Assembly: GCA_020634115.1 (NCBI GenBank)
Contig: JACKCH010000011.1
Coordinates: 558,001 to 622,000 of the forward strand
Length of the DNA stretch: 64,000 nucleotides
Reading direction: 5' to 3'
Origin: Anaerolineaceae bacterium
Lineage (GTDB): Bacteria; Chloroflexota; Anaerolineae; Aggregatilineales; Phototrophicaceae
This document shows, in pieces, positions 16,744 to 26,229 of this stretch (within the stretch, counting starts at the first letter, position 1; every line of letters begins with the position of its first letter). Position numbers and translations under genes: made by a program. The notes below the pieces were generated by a model. That model was given only the letters and a program-made list of their open reading frames with translations, did no database searches and was not told where the DNA came from.

Positions 16744-16771
16744 TTGACAAAAGTTTTATAAAAGGTATAAT
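16744..16771 (+). promoter_or_regulatory. Promoter of the sugar catabolic operon
   Basis: TTGACA (16744-16749), a 16-base spacer, then TATAAT (16766-16771). Both hexamers match consensus exactly. It faces the DUF3604 gene and lies 21 bp from the divergent ROK start codon. Confidence 0.8.
16754..16763. promoter_or_regulatory. Candidate ROK operator inside the promoter spacer
   Basis: TTTTATAAAA is a perfect 10-bp palindrome between -35 and -10. A repressor bound here would block RNA polymerase. AT-rich palindromes are common ROK-regulator targets; the assignment to the adjacent gene is inference. Confidence 0.5.
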
Positions 16772-16829
16772 AAAAATAGGTTCAGAAAATTACATCTAAA
16801 AATCTTAATACAAAGCTGGCTGCAAACAA

Positions 16830-18356
16830 ATGGTCTCTCTAGCGCAGCGCCCGATTAATCACAATCTGCATGTTTATTTTGGCGACATTCATAACCACTG
16901 TGGCCTGAGCTACGGACACGGCACCCTGGAAGACGCCCTGACGAATGCTCGCCTCCAGCTCGACTTCACCAGTGTCACCATTCACGCGGCCTGGCCTGAC
17001 CTGCCGCTGGATGACCCCAACCTCGATTACCTGGTCGAGTACCATAAAGAAGGTTTTGCGCGGGCACTGGCAAACTGGGGTGGCTACCTGGAAGCCATGG
17101 AAGCCCAGAACGCGGACGGGCGTTTCGTCACCTTCCCCAGTTACGAGTGGCACTCAATCACGTATGGCGACCACTGTGTCTATTACCAAGATGCCCTGGA
17201 CAGCCCTCCGATCATTGACGCGCCCGATTTGCCCGCCCTGCGGCAAGCCGTCAAACAGTTGAAAACCCCGGCGCTGCTGATCCCCCATCATATCGGGTAT
17301 AAGCAAGGTTCACGCGGCATTCACTGGGGGGCATTCTCGAACGAACTATCCCCGGTTGCGGAAATCTTCTCGTTTCATGGTCTTTCGGAAGCGAGCGAAG
17401 GCCCGTACCCCTACCTGCACTCCATGGGGCCGCGCCACGAACACAGCACCGCCCAGTACGGTTGGGCGCAGGGGCATGTTTTCGGCATCATCGGTTCGAG
17501 CGACCATCATAACGCCTTTCCCGGCAGCTACGGCTATGGGCGGATGGGCGTGTGGGCGGCAGGCCTGACCCGGCACGACCTCTGGGAGGCAATTCGCGCC
17601 CGCCGCACTTATGCCCTGACCGGGGATCGTATCGAACTCCAATTTGCGCTCAACGAACAGCCGATGGGCAGTATCTGTCCGGCCAGCCCGGAACGCTGGA
17701 TTGAGGTCGCCGTCACGGGGGGCGACGCGCTGGATTATATTGAAGTGCTGCACAATAACCAGATCATCCACCGCGAGAACATCCTGACGCAGCCAGCGGT
17801 GACGGATCGCTACAAAGTCTATATCGAATTGGGTTGGAGCGAGAAAACCACCGCCGTAGATTGGGATGTGTCCCTGGCGCTGGCAGGTGGCAGCGTGGCC
17901 GCCGTCGAACCCCGTTTTCGCGGTTTCGGCCCCACTGATTCGCCGGAGGCGGATGTGTTCGCATTCAGTGGGTGGGAACAGGTCAACGAGCAGCAGGTGC
18001 GCTTCCACACCCGTACCCGCCCGAATGCCTCGCTGCACACCGCGACGACGGAGGGACTCGCGCTCGAAATTGCCGGCGACCCGTGCACGCGCCTGCGGGC
18101 CACGATTAACGGCCAGGTACAGGAACTGGCGCTGGCCGACCTGCTGACCGGGACGCGCACTTTTTACCTGGGGGGATTTGTCTCTCCAGCAGTGTGTTTC
18201 CACCGGGCCGTCCCGCAGTCCGAATACACCCATCATTTTGCATTCCTGCATCGTTGTTCTGCCGCCGGGCGCGACTGGTACACCGTGCGTGTCCGCCAGC
18301 GGAATAACCAGTGGGCCTGGAGTTCCCCAATCTGGGTGGAAAACCAACCACGATGA
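16830..18356 (+). CDS. DUF3604/PHP-like metal-dependent hydrolase
   Basis: 508 residues and no signal peptide. The N-terminus has a PHP-type metal motif, GDIHNHCGLSYGHG, with further His clusters LLIPHHIGYKQG and IGSSDHHNAFPG, matching the layout of DUF3604 proteins. The C-terminal ~200 residues look beta-rich. PHP enzymes are metal-dependent phosphoesterases or related hydrolases; no reaction is established for DUF3604 that I can apply here. First gene of the sugar operon, followed 121 bp later by the binding protein, so a catabolic role is likely. The ribosome site before the ATG is weak. Confidence 0.75.
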   Translation: MVSLAQRPINHNLHVYFGDIHNHCGLSYGHGTLEDALTNARLQLDFTSVTIHAAWPDLPLDDPNLDYLVEYHKEGFARALANWGGYLEAMEAQNADGRFVTFPSYEWHSITYGDHCVYYQDALDSPPIIDAPDLPALRQAVKQLKTPALLIPHHIGYKQGSRGIHWGAFSNELSPVAEIFSFHGLSEASEGPYPYLHSMGPRHEHSTAQYGWAQGHVFGIIGSSDHHNAFPGSYGYGRMGVWAAGLTRHDLWEAIRARRTYALTGDRIELQFALNEQPMGSICPASPERWIEVAVTGGDALDYIEVLHNNQIIHRENILTQPAVTDRYKVYIELGWSEKTTAVDWDVSLALAGGSVAAVEPRFRGFGPTDSPEADVFAFSGWEQVNEQQVRFHTRTRPNASLHTATTEGLALEIAGDPCTRLRATINGQVQELALADLLTGTRTFYLGGFVSPAVCFHRAVPQSEYTHHFAFLHRCSAAGRDWYTVRVRQRNNQWAWSSPIWVENQPR

Positions 18357-18477
18357 TGTCACCCGTTTACGCCGCGCAGCGGTTGTGGTTGAAAGGAGCG
18401 CGTATCCGAAAGAAAAGTGTGTGTTCCCCAGTATTTGATACAGCAAAGCTCGATTATTTAGAGACGAGGAATCTAAG

Positions 18478-19764
18478 ATGCGCCGAATAATGTTTTTGAT
18501 GCTGGTTCTGCTGCTGGCCCTGCCGCTGGGCATGAGCATGGCCCAGGATGGTTTTGACTGCGGCACGACCGAAGACGTGACAATTACCTATATTGGCGAC
18601 CCGGCGGGGACGCACCCGCTGGCCGAAGCCGCGACGATTGAGCGTTTCAAGGAAGTTTGCCCGAATATTACGGTTAATCGGGTGGAAGGTAGCGCGAACG
18701 GTCAGGAATTGTTAGCTTCCTATCTGACGGCTTTTGAAGCTGAAAGCCCTGATTTTGATGTCATCCGCGTAGATGTGATCTGGCCGGGTCTGCTGGCAAA
18801 CCATCTGCTCGATCTGACCCAGTATGTGCCGCAGGCTCAGGTGGATTCGTATCTGCCGGCGCTGGTCACTAATGACACGGTGGATGGTGCGCTGGTCGCG
18901 CTGCCGCTGCGTATCGGCTTCGGTATGCTGTATTACCGCACCGACCTGCTGGAAAAATACGGTTATGACGCGCCCCCGGCAACCTGGGACGAACTGGCCG
19001 AAATGGCACAGGTCATCCAGGACGGCGAACGCGCCGAAGGCAATCCCGATTTCTGGGGCTTTGTCTGGCAGGGGAACTCCTATGAAGGTCTGACCTGTGA
19101 CGCGCTCGAATGGCAGATTTCCAACGGTGGCGGCTACATCGTCAGCCCCGAAGGCGAAATCCAGGTCAATAACGCCGAAGCCGCTGCCGCGTTTGAACGC
19201 GCTGCCGGTTGGGTCGGCACGATCAGCCCTGACGGTGTGATTGGGTACGCTGAAGAAGATGCCCGTGCCGTGTGGCACGCCGGGAACGCCGCTTTCATGC
19301 GGAACTGGCCGTATGCCTATACCAGCTCCCTGGACAGCGAAGCCATTGGCGACAAGTTTGACGTAGCCCCGCTGCCTGCCGGTGATTCCGGTGTGGGTGC
19401 GTCGGTACTGGGTGGCTGGCACATCGGTGTGTCGCGCTACTCCGCACATCCCGAAGCAGCTGCCGCCTTCGCCATTTATATGACGAGCGCTGAGAACCAG
19501 AAACACTACTCGATTGACACCAGCTCACCGCCGGCAGTCTTCGACCTGTACGCCGACCCGGACATCCAGGCCGCGATGCCGTTCTCCAGCCCCGAAGTGG
19601 TGGCCGTTGCCAATGCGCGTCCGTCCACCGTGACGGCTGACAAGTACAACGAAGTCTCGACCCTGTACTTCACGGCGGTTCATAGCATCCTGACGGGCGA
19701 AGAAGACGCTGATACCGCGTTGCAACTGCTCGAACTGGACCTGAAAGAACTGCTCGGCAAATAA
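18478..19764 (+). CDS. Sugar ABC transporter substrate-binding protein (family 1)
   Basis: 428 residues. Signal peptide MRRIMFLMLVLLLALPLGMS followed by AQDG, suggesting cleavage by signal peptidase I. The mature part has the typical family-1 features: TERFKEVCPNITV-like start (here ATIERFKEVCPN), ALPLRIGFGMLYYRTDLLEK and a hinge with PATWDELAEMAQ. It delivers an oligosaccharide or sugar to the two permeases downstream. A hairpin between this gene and the permeases would allow higher expression of the binding protein. Confidence 0.93.
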   Translation: MRRIMFLMLVLLLALPLGMSMAQDGFDCGTTEDVTITYIGDPAGTHPLAEAATIERFKEVCPNITVNRVEGSANGQELLASYLTAFEAESPDFDVIRVDVIWPGLLANHLLDLTQYVPQAQVDSYLPALVTNDTVDGALVALPLRIGFGMLYYRTDLLEKYGYDAPPATWDELAEMAQVIQDGERAEGNPDFWGFVWQGNSYEGLTCDALEWQISNGGGYIVSPEGEIQVNNAEAAAAFERAAGWVGTISPDGVIGYAEEDARAVWHAGNAAFMRNWPYAYTSSLDSEAIGDKFDVAPLPAGDSGVGASVLGGWHIGVSRYSAHPEAAAAFAIYMTSAENQKHYSIDTSSPPAVFDLYADPDIQAAMPFSSPEVVAVANARPSTVTADKYNEVSTLYFTAVHSILTGEEDADTALQLLELDLKELLGK

Positions 19765-19783
19765 GCACTCAGTAGCCTGTCGC

Positions 19784-19821
19784 GTGTCTGGGGTGGTCGT
19801 GGTATGGACTGCCCCAGGCAC
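19784..19821 (+). terminator. Intra-operon hairpin after the binding protein gene
   Basis: GTGTCTGGGG (19784-19793) pairs with CCCCAGGCAC (19812-19821), 10 bp with one G-T pair, followed by the T-rich ATTCTATTTATTTT. Probably a partial terminator or 3' stabiliser that raises binding-protein mRNA over permease mRNA, as in many sugar ABC operons. Confidence 0.65.
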
Positions 19822-19914
19822 ATTCTATTTATTTTGACCCTTCTTTACTCGCAATTCGCAAAAATATGACGACATACATCAAATAGTTTTTCTGATATTT
19901 TTGATGGAGCTGCT

Positions 19915-21492
19915 ATGACAGTTACGCCAAGTGTTCAGTATGACCCGGCTGCTGACTCAGACCCGGCAAAAGGGCGGTTAGCGGCTTACGTTTTAAGCAG
20001 TGTCTTCCTGTTCCTGGGGTTGGCCGCAATCTCCCTGCTTGTCGTCAATGTCACCAGCAACGCCGTGATTCGCGCGGTGCTGGACTGGGATACGACTTCG
20101 CCTGAACCCGCTCCCTCAGTTATCCTGGCCTTTTTGAGTGAATTCGGCATTATCCTCCCGGTCTTGATCCTGGTGGCGGGCGTGGCGTTCATCGGGCTGG
20201 GTTTCCGGGTGCGGGGGCGACACATCACCACCGGGCGCTGGGCGCATGTCGCGGCGCTGTGGCTGACGATTGGTTCGGTGGGACTGGCTTTCCTCAACGC
20301 GGTACAGGGGCTTTCCGCCAAACCCGATACCCCGGTCAATATCGGGGGGATTGTCTTCCCGCTGATCGCCGCCGGGGGGTTCGCCGTGATGTATATCTGG
20401 CTGAACCGCAGCATGGAGCAGATTTTCCGGGGTCAGGAAGACTACATGGCGCGGGAAACGCGGGTCGCCTGGAACATGCTCATTCCGACGCTGGCCGTCT
20501 TTATCGTCGTGGCCGCTCGCCCACTGGAACAGACCTTCATCCGCAGCCTGACCGATAAGCGTTTCGCCGGGCAGGAAGTCCCGCAGTTCGTCGGCCTGGA
20601 AAACTACCAGTCGCTGCTGGGTATCCGTCTGGATACGGTGGCGTGCCGCTGGGACGAAGCAACCAGCGCGTGCGTGACTCGGAAGGATGGCTCGATCCGC
20701 TGGGAATCGATTGACCAGGGGCTGCTGGAAGATGGCTACCGCACCGTCTGGACGATTCCACTGCCCTTTGGGGAACGTCCGCAGTCCCTGGCGATTAGCA
20801 GCCTGGATGATGATTTTCTCCAGGGGATCGGGACGACTCTGGTTTTCGCTACAATTTCAGTCACACTGGAACTGATTATCGCGCTGTTCATGGCCGTCAC
20901 GGTCAACTCGGAATTCGTTGGACGCGGGTTGATGCGGGCGGTGATGCTCGTCCCCTGGGCGATCCCGACGGTGATTTCAGCGCGGTTGTGGGAACTCATG
21001 TTGAAGGATACCTCCGCCGGGATTATCAACCGGATTCTGATGGACATGCACATCATTGATGTCTCCAAAGCCTGGCTTTCCGATGTTTCGCTGCAAATCC
21101 CGGCAGCGATTATGGTGGACGTATGGAAGACCGCGCCGTTTATGGCGCTGCTGCTGCTGGCTGGGCTGCAAACGATCCCGCATGACCTGTACGAAGCGGC
21201 GTCGGTGGATGGCGCGTCGCGGATACGCCAGTTCTTCAGCGTGACACTGCCGCTGCTACGCCCGACGATTGGCGTGGCACTCGTGTTCCGCACGCTGGAT
21301 GCGCTGCGTGTCTTTGACCTGTTTAACGTCCTGTTTGGTCGCCAGCAGTTGACGATGGCGACGTATGACTACGAAACGCTGGTCAATAATCAGCGTGATG
21401 GCTATGCGTCCGCCGTGAGTATGATTATCTTCCTGCTCATCGCGGTCTTCGCCCTGATCTACGTCCGCCTGCTGAATGTGGAGACTGAATGA
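19915..21492 (+). CDS. Sugar ABC transporter permease (MalF-like)
   Basis: 525 residues. Four or five extra N-terminal TM helices precede the conserved six-helix permease core, as in long MalF-type proteins. A hydrophilic loop of ~110 residues (about 205-300) faces outside. The cytoplasmic EAA loop is EAASVDGASRIRQFFSVTLP, which docks the ATPase. It overlaps the second permease by 4 nt. No ABC ATPase gene is in the operon, so a shared MsmK/UgpC-type ATPase encoded elsewhere must serve it. Confidence 0.93.
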   Translation: MTVTPSVQYDPAADSDPAKGRLAAYVLSSVFLFLGLAAISLLVVNVTSNAVIRAVLDWDTTSPEPAPSVILAFLSEFGIILPVLILVAGVAFIGLGFRVRGRHITTGRWAHVAALWLTIGSVGLAFLNAVQGLSAKPDTPVNIGGIVFPLIAAGGFAVMYIWLNRSMEQIFRGQEDYMARETRVAWNMLIPTLAVFIVVAARPLEQTFIRSLTDKRFAGQEVPQFVGLENYQSLLGIRLDTVACRWDEATSACVTRKDGSIRWESIDQGLLEDGYRTVWTIPLPFGERPQSLAISSLDDDFLQGIGTTLVFATISVTLELIIALFMAVTVNSEFVGRGLMRAVMLVPWAIPTVISARLWELMLKDTSAGIINRILMDMHIIDVSKAWLSDVSLQIPAAIMVDVWKTAPFMALLLLAGLQTIPHDLYEAASVDGASRIRQFFSVTLPLLRPTIGVALVFRTLDALRVFDLFNVLFGRQQLTMATYDYETLVNNQRDGYASAVSMIIFLLIAVFALIYVRLLNVETE

Positions 21493-22340
21493 TGAACCAA
21501 CGCCGTATGAATGACATCCTGCGCCGTGTGCTGTTCTACCTCCTGGTGTTTGTGATCGCCGTGTACGCGCTGTTTCCGTTCTACTGGGCCTTCAGCACGT
21601 CATTCAAGACCGAAAATGAGATGTTCCGTCGGGCAACGTACCTGCCCCAGGAACCGACGCTCAAGAATTACCAGTACGTTCTGGGCACGGACACTTTTCT
21701 GGTGGCGCTGCGGAATTCGGCGTTTGTCGCCGGGACGACCTCGGTGTTGTCGCTGATAATCGGGTCGTTCGCAGCCTACGCGCTGGGGCGACTGCGTTTC
21801 CGGGGGCGGACGGCGCTTTTGTACATGGTACTTTCAATGACAATGTTCCCGGCGATTTCGATTCTCTCCGGGTTATACTCGATTGTGCGCGAGTTGGGGG
21901 TATTCGGCACGCCCTTCGCCCTGATTCTCACCTACCCGGTGTTCACGCTGCCGTTCACCGTATGGGTGCTGACGAGCTTCTTCAAAGGGCTGCCCGCTGA
22001 AATTGAGCAGGCGGCGATTGTGGATGGTGCAACGCCCTTCCAGCGGTTTCGCTTGGTGCTGCTGCCGCTGACCGCGCCCGCCCTGGTGACAACCGGCCTG
22101 CTGGCGTTCGTCAGTTCGTGGAATGAGTACCTGTTCGCGCTCAACTTCACCATCACCAACCCGCAATACCAGACCGTGCCGGTGGCGATTGCCCAGTTCA
22201 GCGGGATTGATGCGATGCAAGAGCCGATTGCCGAAATCATGGCGGCGGCGATGGTGGTCACGATCCCACTCGTCCTGCTGGTTCTGATTTTCCAGAAGCG
22301 CATCGTGGCCGGGCTGACGGCGGGCGCGGTGAAAGGATAG
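21489..22340 (+). CDS. Sugar ABC transporter permease (MalG-like)
   Basis: 283 residues with six predicted TM helices and the N-terminal pattern ALFPFYWAFSTSFKTENE typical of MalG-type permeases. The EAA loop reads EIEQAAIVDGATPFQRF. The start ATG overlaps the preceding stop; a second ATG three bases on is possible. Partner of the MalF-like protein. Confidence 0.93.
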   Translation: MMNQRRMNDILRRVLFYLLVFVIAVYALFPFYWAFSTSFKTENEMFRRATYLPQEPTLKNYQYVLGTDTFLVALRNSAFVAGTTSVLSLIIGSFAAYALGRLRFRGRTALLYMVLSMTMFPAISILSGLYSIVRELGVFGTPFALILTYPVFTLPFTVWVLTSFFKGLPAEIEQAAIVDGATPFQRFRLVLLPLTAPALVTTGLLAFVSSWNEYLFALNFTITNPQYQTVPVAIAQFSGIDAMQEPIAEIMAAAMVVTIPLVLLVLIFQKRIVAGLTAGAVKG

Positions 22341-22344
22341 CGAC

Positions 22345-23640
22345 TTGGTCAACCTGGTTCTGATAGACTGTCACGACCTCGGCCAGCATCTCGGCTGCTA
22401 CGGCTGGGAAACCGTGCCATCGCCCCATCTGGACGCGCTGGCGGGACGGGGTGTGCGTTTCGCCAATAACTTCTGCACCGCGCCGCAGTGCAGCCCCAGC
22501 CGCGCCGGACTCTATACCGGGCGCTACGCCCACGCCAACGGCATGATGGGGCTGGCGCACCATCCGTTTTACTGGCGACTGCATGATGACGAAGTCCACC
22601 TCGCCCGCTATTTACGGGATGCCGGGTATCACACCGTGCAGATGGGTGTACAGCATGTAACCGATTTCACGGTTGAAGCCGTGCAGCAGCTTGGTTTTGC
22701 TGATGTGTGGATCGCCGACGATGCCGACACGATTGGCGAACACGCCGCCGCGTTCCTGCGCGGCCAACCGGAAGCGCCGTTCTTCCTGAATATCGGGTTT
22801 TTCGAGCCGCACCGGGACGATGACGGCAGTTATCGTTATGCCCCGCCGGATCGGAGTCGGGGCGTGCGTGTCCCGCCCTATCTGCCGCAGACGCCGGAAG
22901 CTGAGGCCGAATGTGCCGACCTGCAAGGTGTCATCGCCAAACTGGATAAGGCAGTGGGACAAATCTGGTCAGCACTTGAAGAGTCCGGGCTACTGGCGCA
23001 GACGTGGTTCATTTTCACGGTAGATCATGGCCTCGCTATGCCGCGTGCTAAGTGTACGCTCTACGACCCCGGCATCGAGACGGCGCTACTGATGGTGGGT
23101 GAACCGTTCGGGCTGGTCGGTGGCCGTGTGCTGGACTCCCTCATCAGCAACGTTGACCTGGTGCCGACAGTGTTGGAGATGCTCGGCATCCCCATGCCGG
23201 AACGACTGCATGGGCAGAGTTTCGCGGCGCTGTTGCGCGGCGTGGCCTATTCGCCCCGTGAGGCGGTATTCATCGAAAAGACCTTCCACACCGACTACGA
23301 GCCACAGCGTGGGATTCGCACCGGGCGCTATAAACTCATCTGGAATGCCGAGGTAGACATCATCAATGTGCCGAGCGACATCATGCACAGCCTGATTTAC
23401 CCGCAGATGATCGATCAACTCACAGTAGAGCGCCCACCGCTCGAACTCTATGATCTGGAGGCTGACCCGCTGGAGCAGCACAACCGGGTTGACGACCCGG
23501 CCTATGCCCCGGTTGTGGATGACCTGCGCGGACGGCTGCTGGCCTGGATGCGGGAAACCAGCGACCCGCTGCTCAATGGCCCGGTGGCTTCGCCCTATAA
23601 CCAGCGTGCCCTGGCAATGCTGCGTGGAGAACGCCCCTGA
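22345..23640 (+). CDS. Sulfatase (formylglycine-dependent, S1 family)
   Basis: 431 residues from a TTG start with AAAGGA 7 nt upstream, 4 bases after the permease stop. The sulfatase signature CSPSRAGLYTGR is present, so the Cys should be converted to formylglycine. Other family features are VPSPHLDALAGRGVRF and the later metal-site segment FTVDHGLAM. The first metal motif reads LIDCHDLG, where most sulfatases have a DD pair, which is unusual. The overall pattern is nearest to N-sulfoglucosamine sulfohydrolase-like members. No signal peptide is seen, so it acts in the cytoplasm on imported sugar. No formylglycine-generating enzyme is encoded here. Confidence 0.9.
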   Translation: MVNLVLIDCHDLGQHLGCYGWETVPSPHLDALAGRGVRFANNFCTAPQCSPSRAGLYTGRYAHANGMMGLAHHPFYWRLHDDEVHLARYLRDAGYHTVQMGVQHVTDFTVEAVQQLGFADVWIADDADTIGEHAAAFLRGQPEAPFFLNIGFFEPHRDDDGSYRYAPPDRSRGVRVPPYLPQTPEAEAECADLQGVIAKLDKAVGQIWSALEESGLLAQTWFIFTVDHGLAMPRAKCTLYDPGIETALLMVGEPFGLVGGRVLDSLISNVDLVPTVLEMLGIPMPERLHGQSFAALLRGVAYSPREAVFIEKTFHTDYEPQRGIRTGRYKLIWNAEVDIINVPSDIMHSLIYPQMIDQLTVERPPLELYDLEADPLEQHNRVDDPAYAPVVDDLRGRLLAWMRETSDPLLNGPVASPYNQRALAMLRGERP

Positions 23641-24557
23641 TGTACGACATCCTGGTATATGGCCCGCTTTTCTGTGATCTGGTTTTCACCGGGCTACCAG
23701 AAATGCCCTCGCTAGGCGTGGAGCTATTCGCCAGTGACCTGACGATTGCCATCGGTGGCAGCGCGATTGTCGCCGTCGGGCTGCGCCGGTTGGAAGCGCG
23801 AGTCGGGCTGATTGCCGAATTGGGTAACGACCCACTCAGCGCCGTCGCCCGCCAACTGCTGGACGCAGAGGGGTTAGAGCGGGCGTTACTGCGGGAGCAT
23901 CCCCACCCCCTGCCGCAGATTACGGTGGCGCTGTCGTTTCCGCAGGATCGTGCTTTTGTGACCCGTTTCCAGCGCCCAGAAACCCCGCCGGATTTAGCCG
24001 CCCTGCTACGCGAACACCCGGCGAAGCACCTGCACATTTGCAGTTTTCTGGCGGCCTTCGATTTGCCCGATGCGGCGCGTGCCGCGCACGAGGCCGGACT
24101 GACGGTTTCGCTTGACCCCGGTTGGGACAAAACCGCGCTGCGTGACCGCCGTCTGCGCGACATGATCGCGGAGGTGGATATTTTCATGCCGAGTGAGTCT
24201 GAACTGCGGTTTATCGCGCAAGAAGACGACGTGGCGGAGGCCGCCCGCCGGTTGATGCCCGCCCGCGCCGGGGCGTTGGTGATTGTTAAGCAGGGGGCGG
24301 ACGGCGCAACCCTCTACCGGAAGGATACCCCGCCGCTGCATGTGCCGGCCATTCCGGTCACACCGGTGGATACCACCGGGGCGGGTGATTCGTTTGACGC
24401 GGGTTTCCTGGACGCCTTTGTGCGCGGGGACTCGCTGGCGCTGTGTATGCAAATTGGTTCGATTTGTGGCGGACTGGCGACCACCGCTCCCGGTGGGACA
24501 ACTGCCTTACCGTCACGCACGGAGGTCGAAACGTGGCTCTCAAAATTGCGATCATAG
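23640..24557 (+). CDS. PfkB-family carbohydrate kinase
   Basis: 305 residues, overlapping the sulfatase stop by one base. N-terminal GG motif in IAIGGSAIVAVGLRRLEARV and the C-terminal PfkB signature DTTGAGDSFDAGF, whose Asp is the catalytic base. It should phosphorylate the sugar released by the sulfatase and GH4 enzymes. The substrate cannot be named from sequence. It overlaps the GH4 start by 25 bases. Confidence 0.9.
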   Translation: MYDILVYGPLFCDLVFTGLPEMPSLGVELFASDLTIAIGGSAIVAVGLRRLEARVGLIAELGNDPLSAVARQLLDAEGLERALLREHPHPLPQITVALSFPQDRAFVTRFQRPETPPDLAALLREHPAKHLHICSFLAAFDLPDAARAAHEAGLTVSLDPGWDKTALRDRRLRDMIAEVDIFMPSESELRFIAQEDDVAEAARRLMPARAGALVIVKQGADGATLYRKDTPPLHVPAIPVTPVDTTGAGDSFDAGFLDAFVRGDSLALCMQIGSICGGLATTAPGGTTALPSRTEVETWLSKLRS

Positions 24558-25822
24558 GTGGGGGCAGTGCCTACGCACCCGGCCTGATTAACGCCTTTAT
24601 TCACCATGCCGCCACCTTTGCCGGGGCGGAACTCGCGTTAATGGATATTGCGGAACCCGAAGTGGGCATTGTGCAGCAGCTCGGCCAGCGATTGGCCGAC
24701 CAGGCCGGGGCGGACATCCGCATCACGGCCACGACCCGCCAGCGCGAGGCTATCAGCGACGCGGACTACGTGCTGACGACCTTCCGTCAGGGCGGGTTCG
24801 AGGCACGCCACCAGGATGAAGCGATTCCGCTCGAATTCGGCCTCATCGGTCAGGAGACGATTGGGCCGGGCGGGTTCTTTTTCGCCATGCGGACTTTGCC
24901 AGTCATCAAGTCTATCGTAGAAGATATACAACAGGTCGCGCCGGGGGCGGTACTGGTCAACTACACCAACCCGACGCAGATTGTGGCCGAAGCGGTGACG
25001 CACTTCAGCGACATCCCGTGTATCAGCATTTGCGACCAGACTCGCGACGACCAGGGCAAAATTCTGGGTGCGCTCAATATGCCGGATGCAGTCGTCGAAC
25101 TGGAGTCCATCGGGCTGAACCATGCAACGTGGAGTACACGCTTCACGATTGACGGCGAAGATGGCGTGGCGGTCATGATGCGCCATTACGACGCGGTGAT
25201 GGCGCGGGCGGATGTCTCGAACCGGGTTAAACGGCAGTTCCGGCTGGCGGGGGAATACGGGCGGCTACCCAACAGCTACCTGCAATACTACTACTACCGT
25301 GAGGAAACGGTCAACGAAGCGCAGGCCGCGTCCAAAACCCGCGCCCAGGAGATTCTGGAAATCCTGCCGAGCTATTATGAACACTTCCAGGAACAGATCG
25401 CCGCCGATGTACCCCACCTGACGCATGGGCGGGGCGGGTCGGTGTTCGGGGATATGGCAGTAGAGGTGCTGCGCGGATTGGTTGAGCGGGATGGCCGAAT
25501 TCACACACTCAACATCCCCAACCACCGGGCTATACCGGGTTTTGCTGAGGATCGGGTGGTGGAAGTCCCGGCGCGGCTGGAAGCGGCAGGGGCGTCGCCG
25601 CTGGTACAGCCCACGCTGCCCGCTGCGGTGATGGGGCTGCTGCACATGCTGGCCGAATACCAGTGGACAGCCGCCGAGGCGATTTGGAATGATGACCGCC
25701 GGGCCGCCGTTCATGCGCTGGCGACGAACCCGCTGGTGGTGTCGCTACCGCTGGCGAACAAGCTGCTGGACGCAATCACGCCGCTGCAACGCGCCTATTT
25801 CACACCGGGGCTGGCCGGGTAG
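24533..25822 (+). CDS. Glycoside hydrolase family 4
   Basis: 429 residues from a GTG start with GGAGG 7 nt upstream, inside the end of the kinase gene. The N-terminal Rossmann motif IAIIGGGSAYAPGL binds NAD. GH4 landmarks are GQETIGPGGFFFAMRTLP, VNYTNPTQIV, the metal-ligand Cys in SICDQTRDD and the metal-ligand His in GLNHATW. GH4 enzymes cleave glycosides by NAD- and Mn-dependent oxidation, elimination and reduction. The CDQT sequence at the Cys site differs from the better-known CN- and CH-type GH4 groups, so the sugar preference (glucoside, galactoside, uronide) is open. Last gene of the operon. Confidence 0.9.
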   Translation: MALKIAIIGGGSAYAPGLINAFIHHAATFAGAELALMDIAEPEVGIVQQLGQRLADQAGADIRITATTRQREAISDADYVLTTFRQGGFEARHQDEAIPLEFGLIGQETIGPGGFFFAMRTLPVIKSIVEDIQQVAPGAVLVNYTNPTQIVAEAVTHFSDIPCISICDQTRDDQGKILGALNMPDAVVELESIGLNHATWSTRFTIDGEDGVAVMMRHYDAVMARADVSNRVKRQFRLAGEYGRLPNSYLQYYYYREETVNEAQAASKTRAQEILEILPSYYEHFQEQIAADVPHLTHGRGGSVFGDMAVEVLRGLVERDGRIHTLNIPNHRAIPGFAEDRVVEVPARLEAAGASPLVQPTLPAAVMGLLHMLAEYQWTAAEAIWNDDRRAAVHALATNPLVVSLPLANKLLDAITPLQRAYFTPGLAG

Positions 25823-26229
25823 CCGGTGCGCGGCAAAGCAATTGGAAAAGCGGTACGGCGTAACTGACGTTGTGCGCTCTAGTCTTGATCCAGTGGAGGA
25901 TCCAAAAGCGACACACACAGGGAAACGGGGCAGCCGCAGACAGGTTCAACTTCTCAAACCAAAAACCATCTGTAAAAGGTGGTTTGCTGTTCGTGTTTAA
26001 TCGCCATTGTGGACCTGAGGTTTTAGATATGTACACCGGGCATATCGTTCAGTTTGATACTTCCCTTTCATGTCCATAGCCAGTGCTTCGCAGCATCCCA
26101 ACAAAGCAAAGCGCCGCAATACCTGCCAACGGCATGTGTTACCGGCACATCGGCGCAGCGCTGGGCAATCACTTGACGCTGGGTGAGCAGAACCGGGCAC
26201 GCAAGGCATTCCAGCAGCCCCTTATGGCC
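25823..26229. other. Convergent intergenic region, no gene recognised
   Basis: About 400 bp between the GH4 stop and the nucleoside hydrolase stop. Frames of 60-100 codons exist on both strands, but none has a convincing ribosome site, family likeness or consistent codon use. No clear terminator hairpin with a T-run is seen. Confidence 0.5.

Noticed and set aside
17346..18566. A 406-codon open frame on the minus strand across the DUF3604 gene and into the binding-protein gene
   Set aside because: It is antisense to two clearly recognisable genes, has no family likeness, and arises from the GC-rich codon pattern of the real frames.
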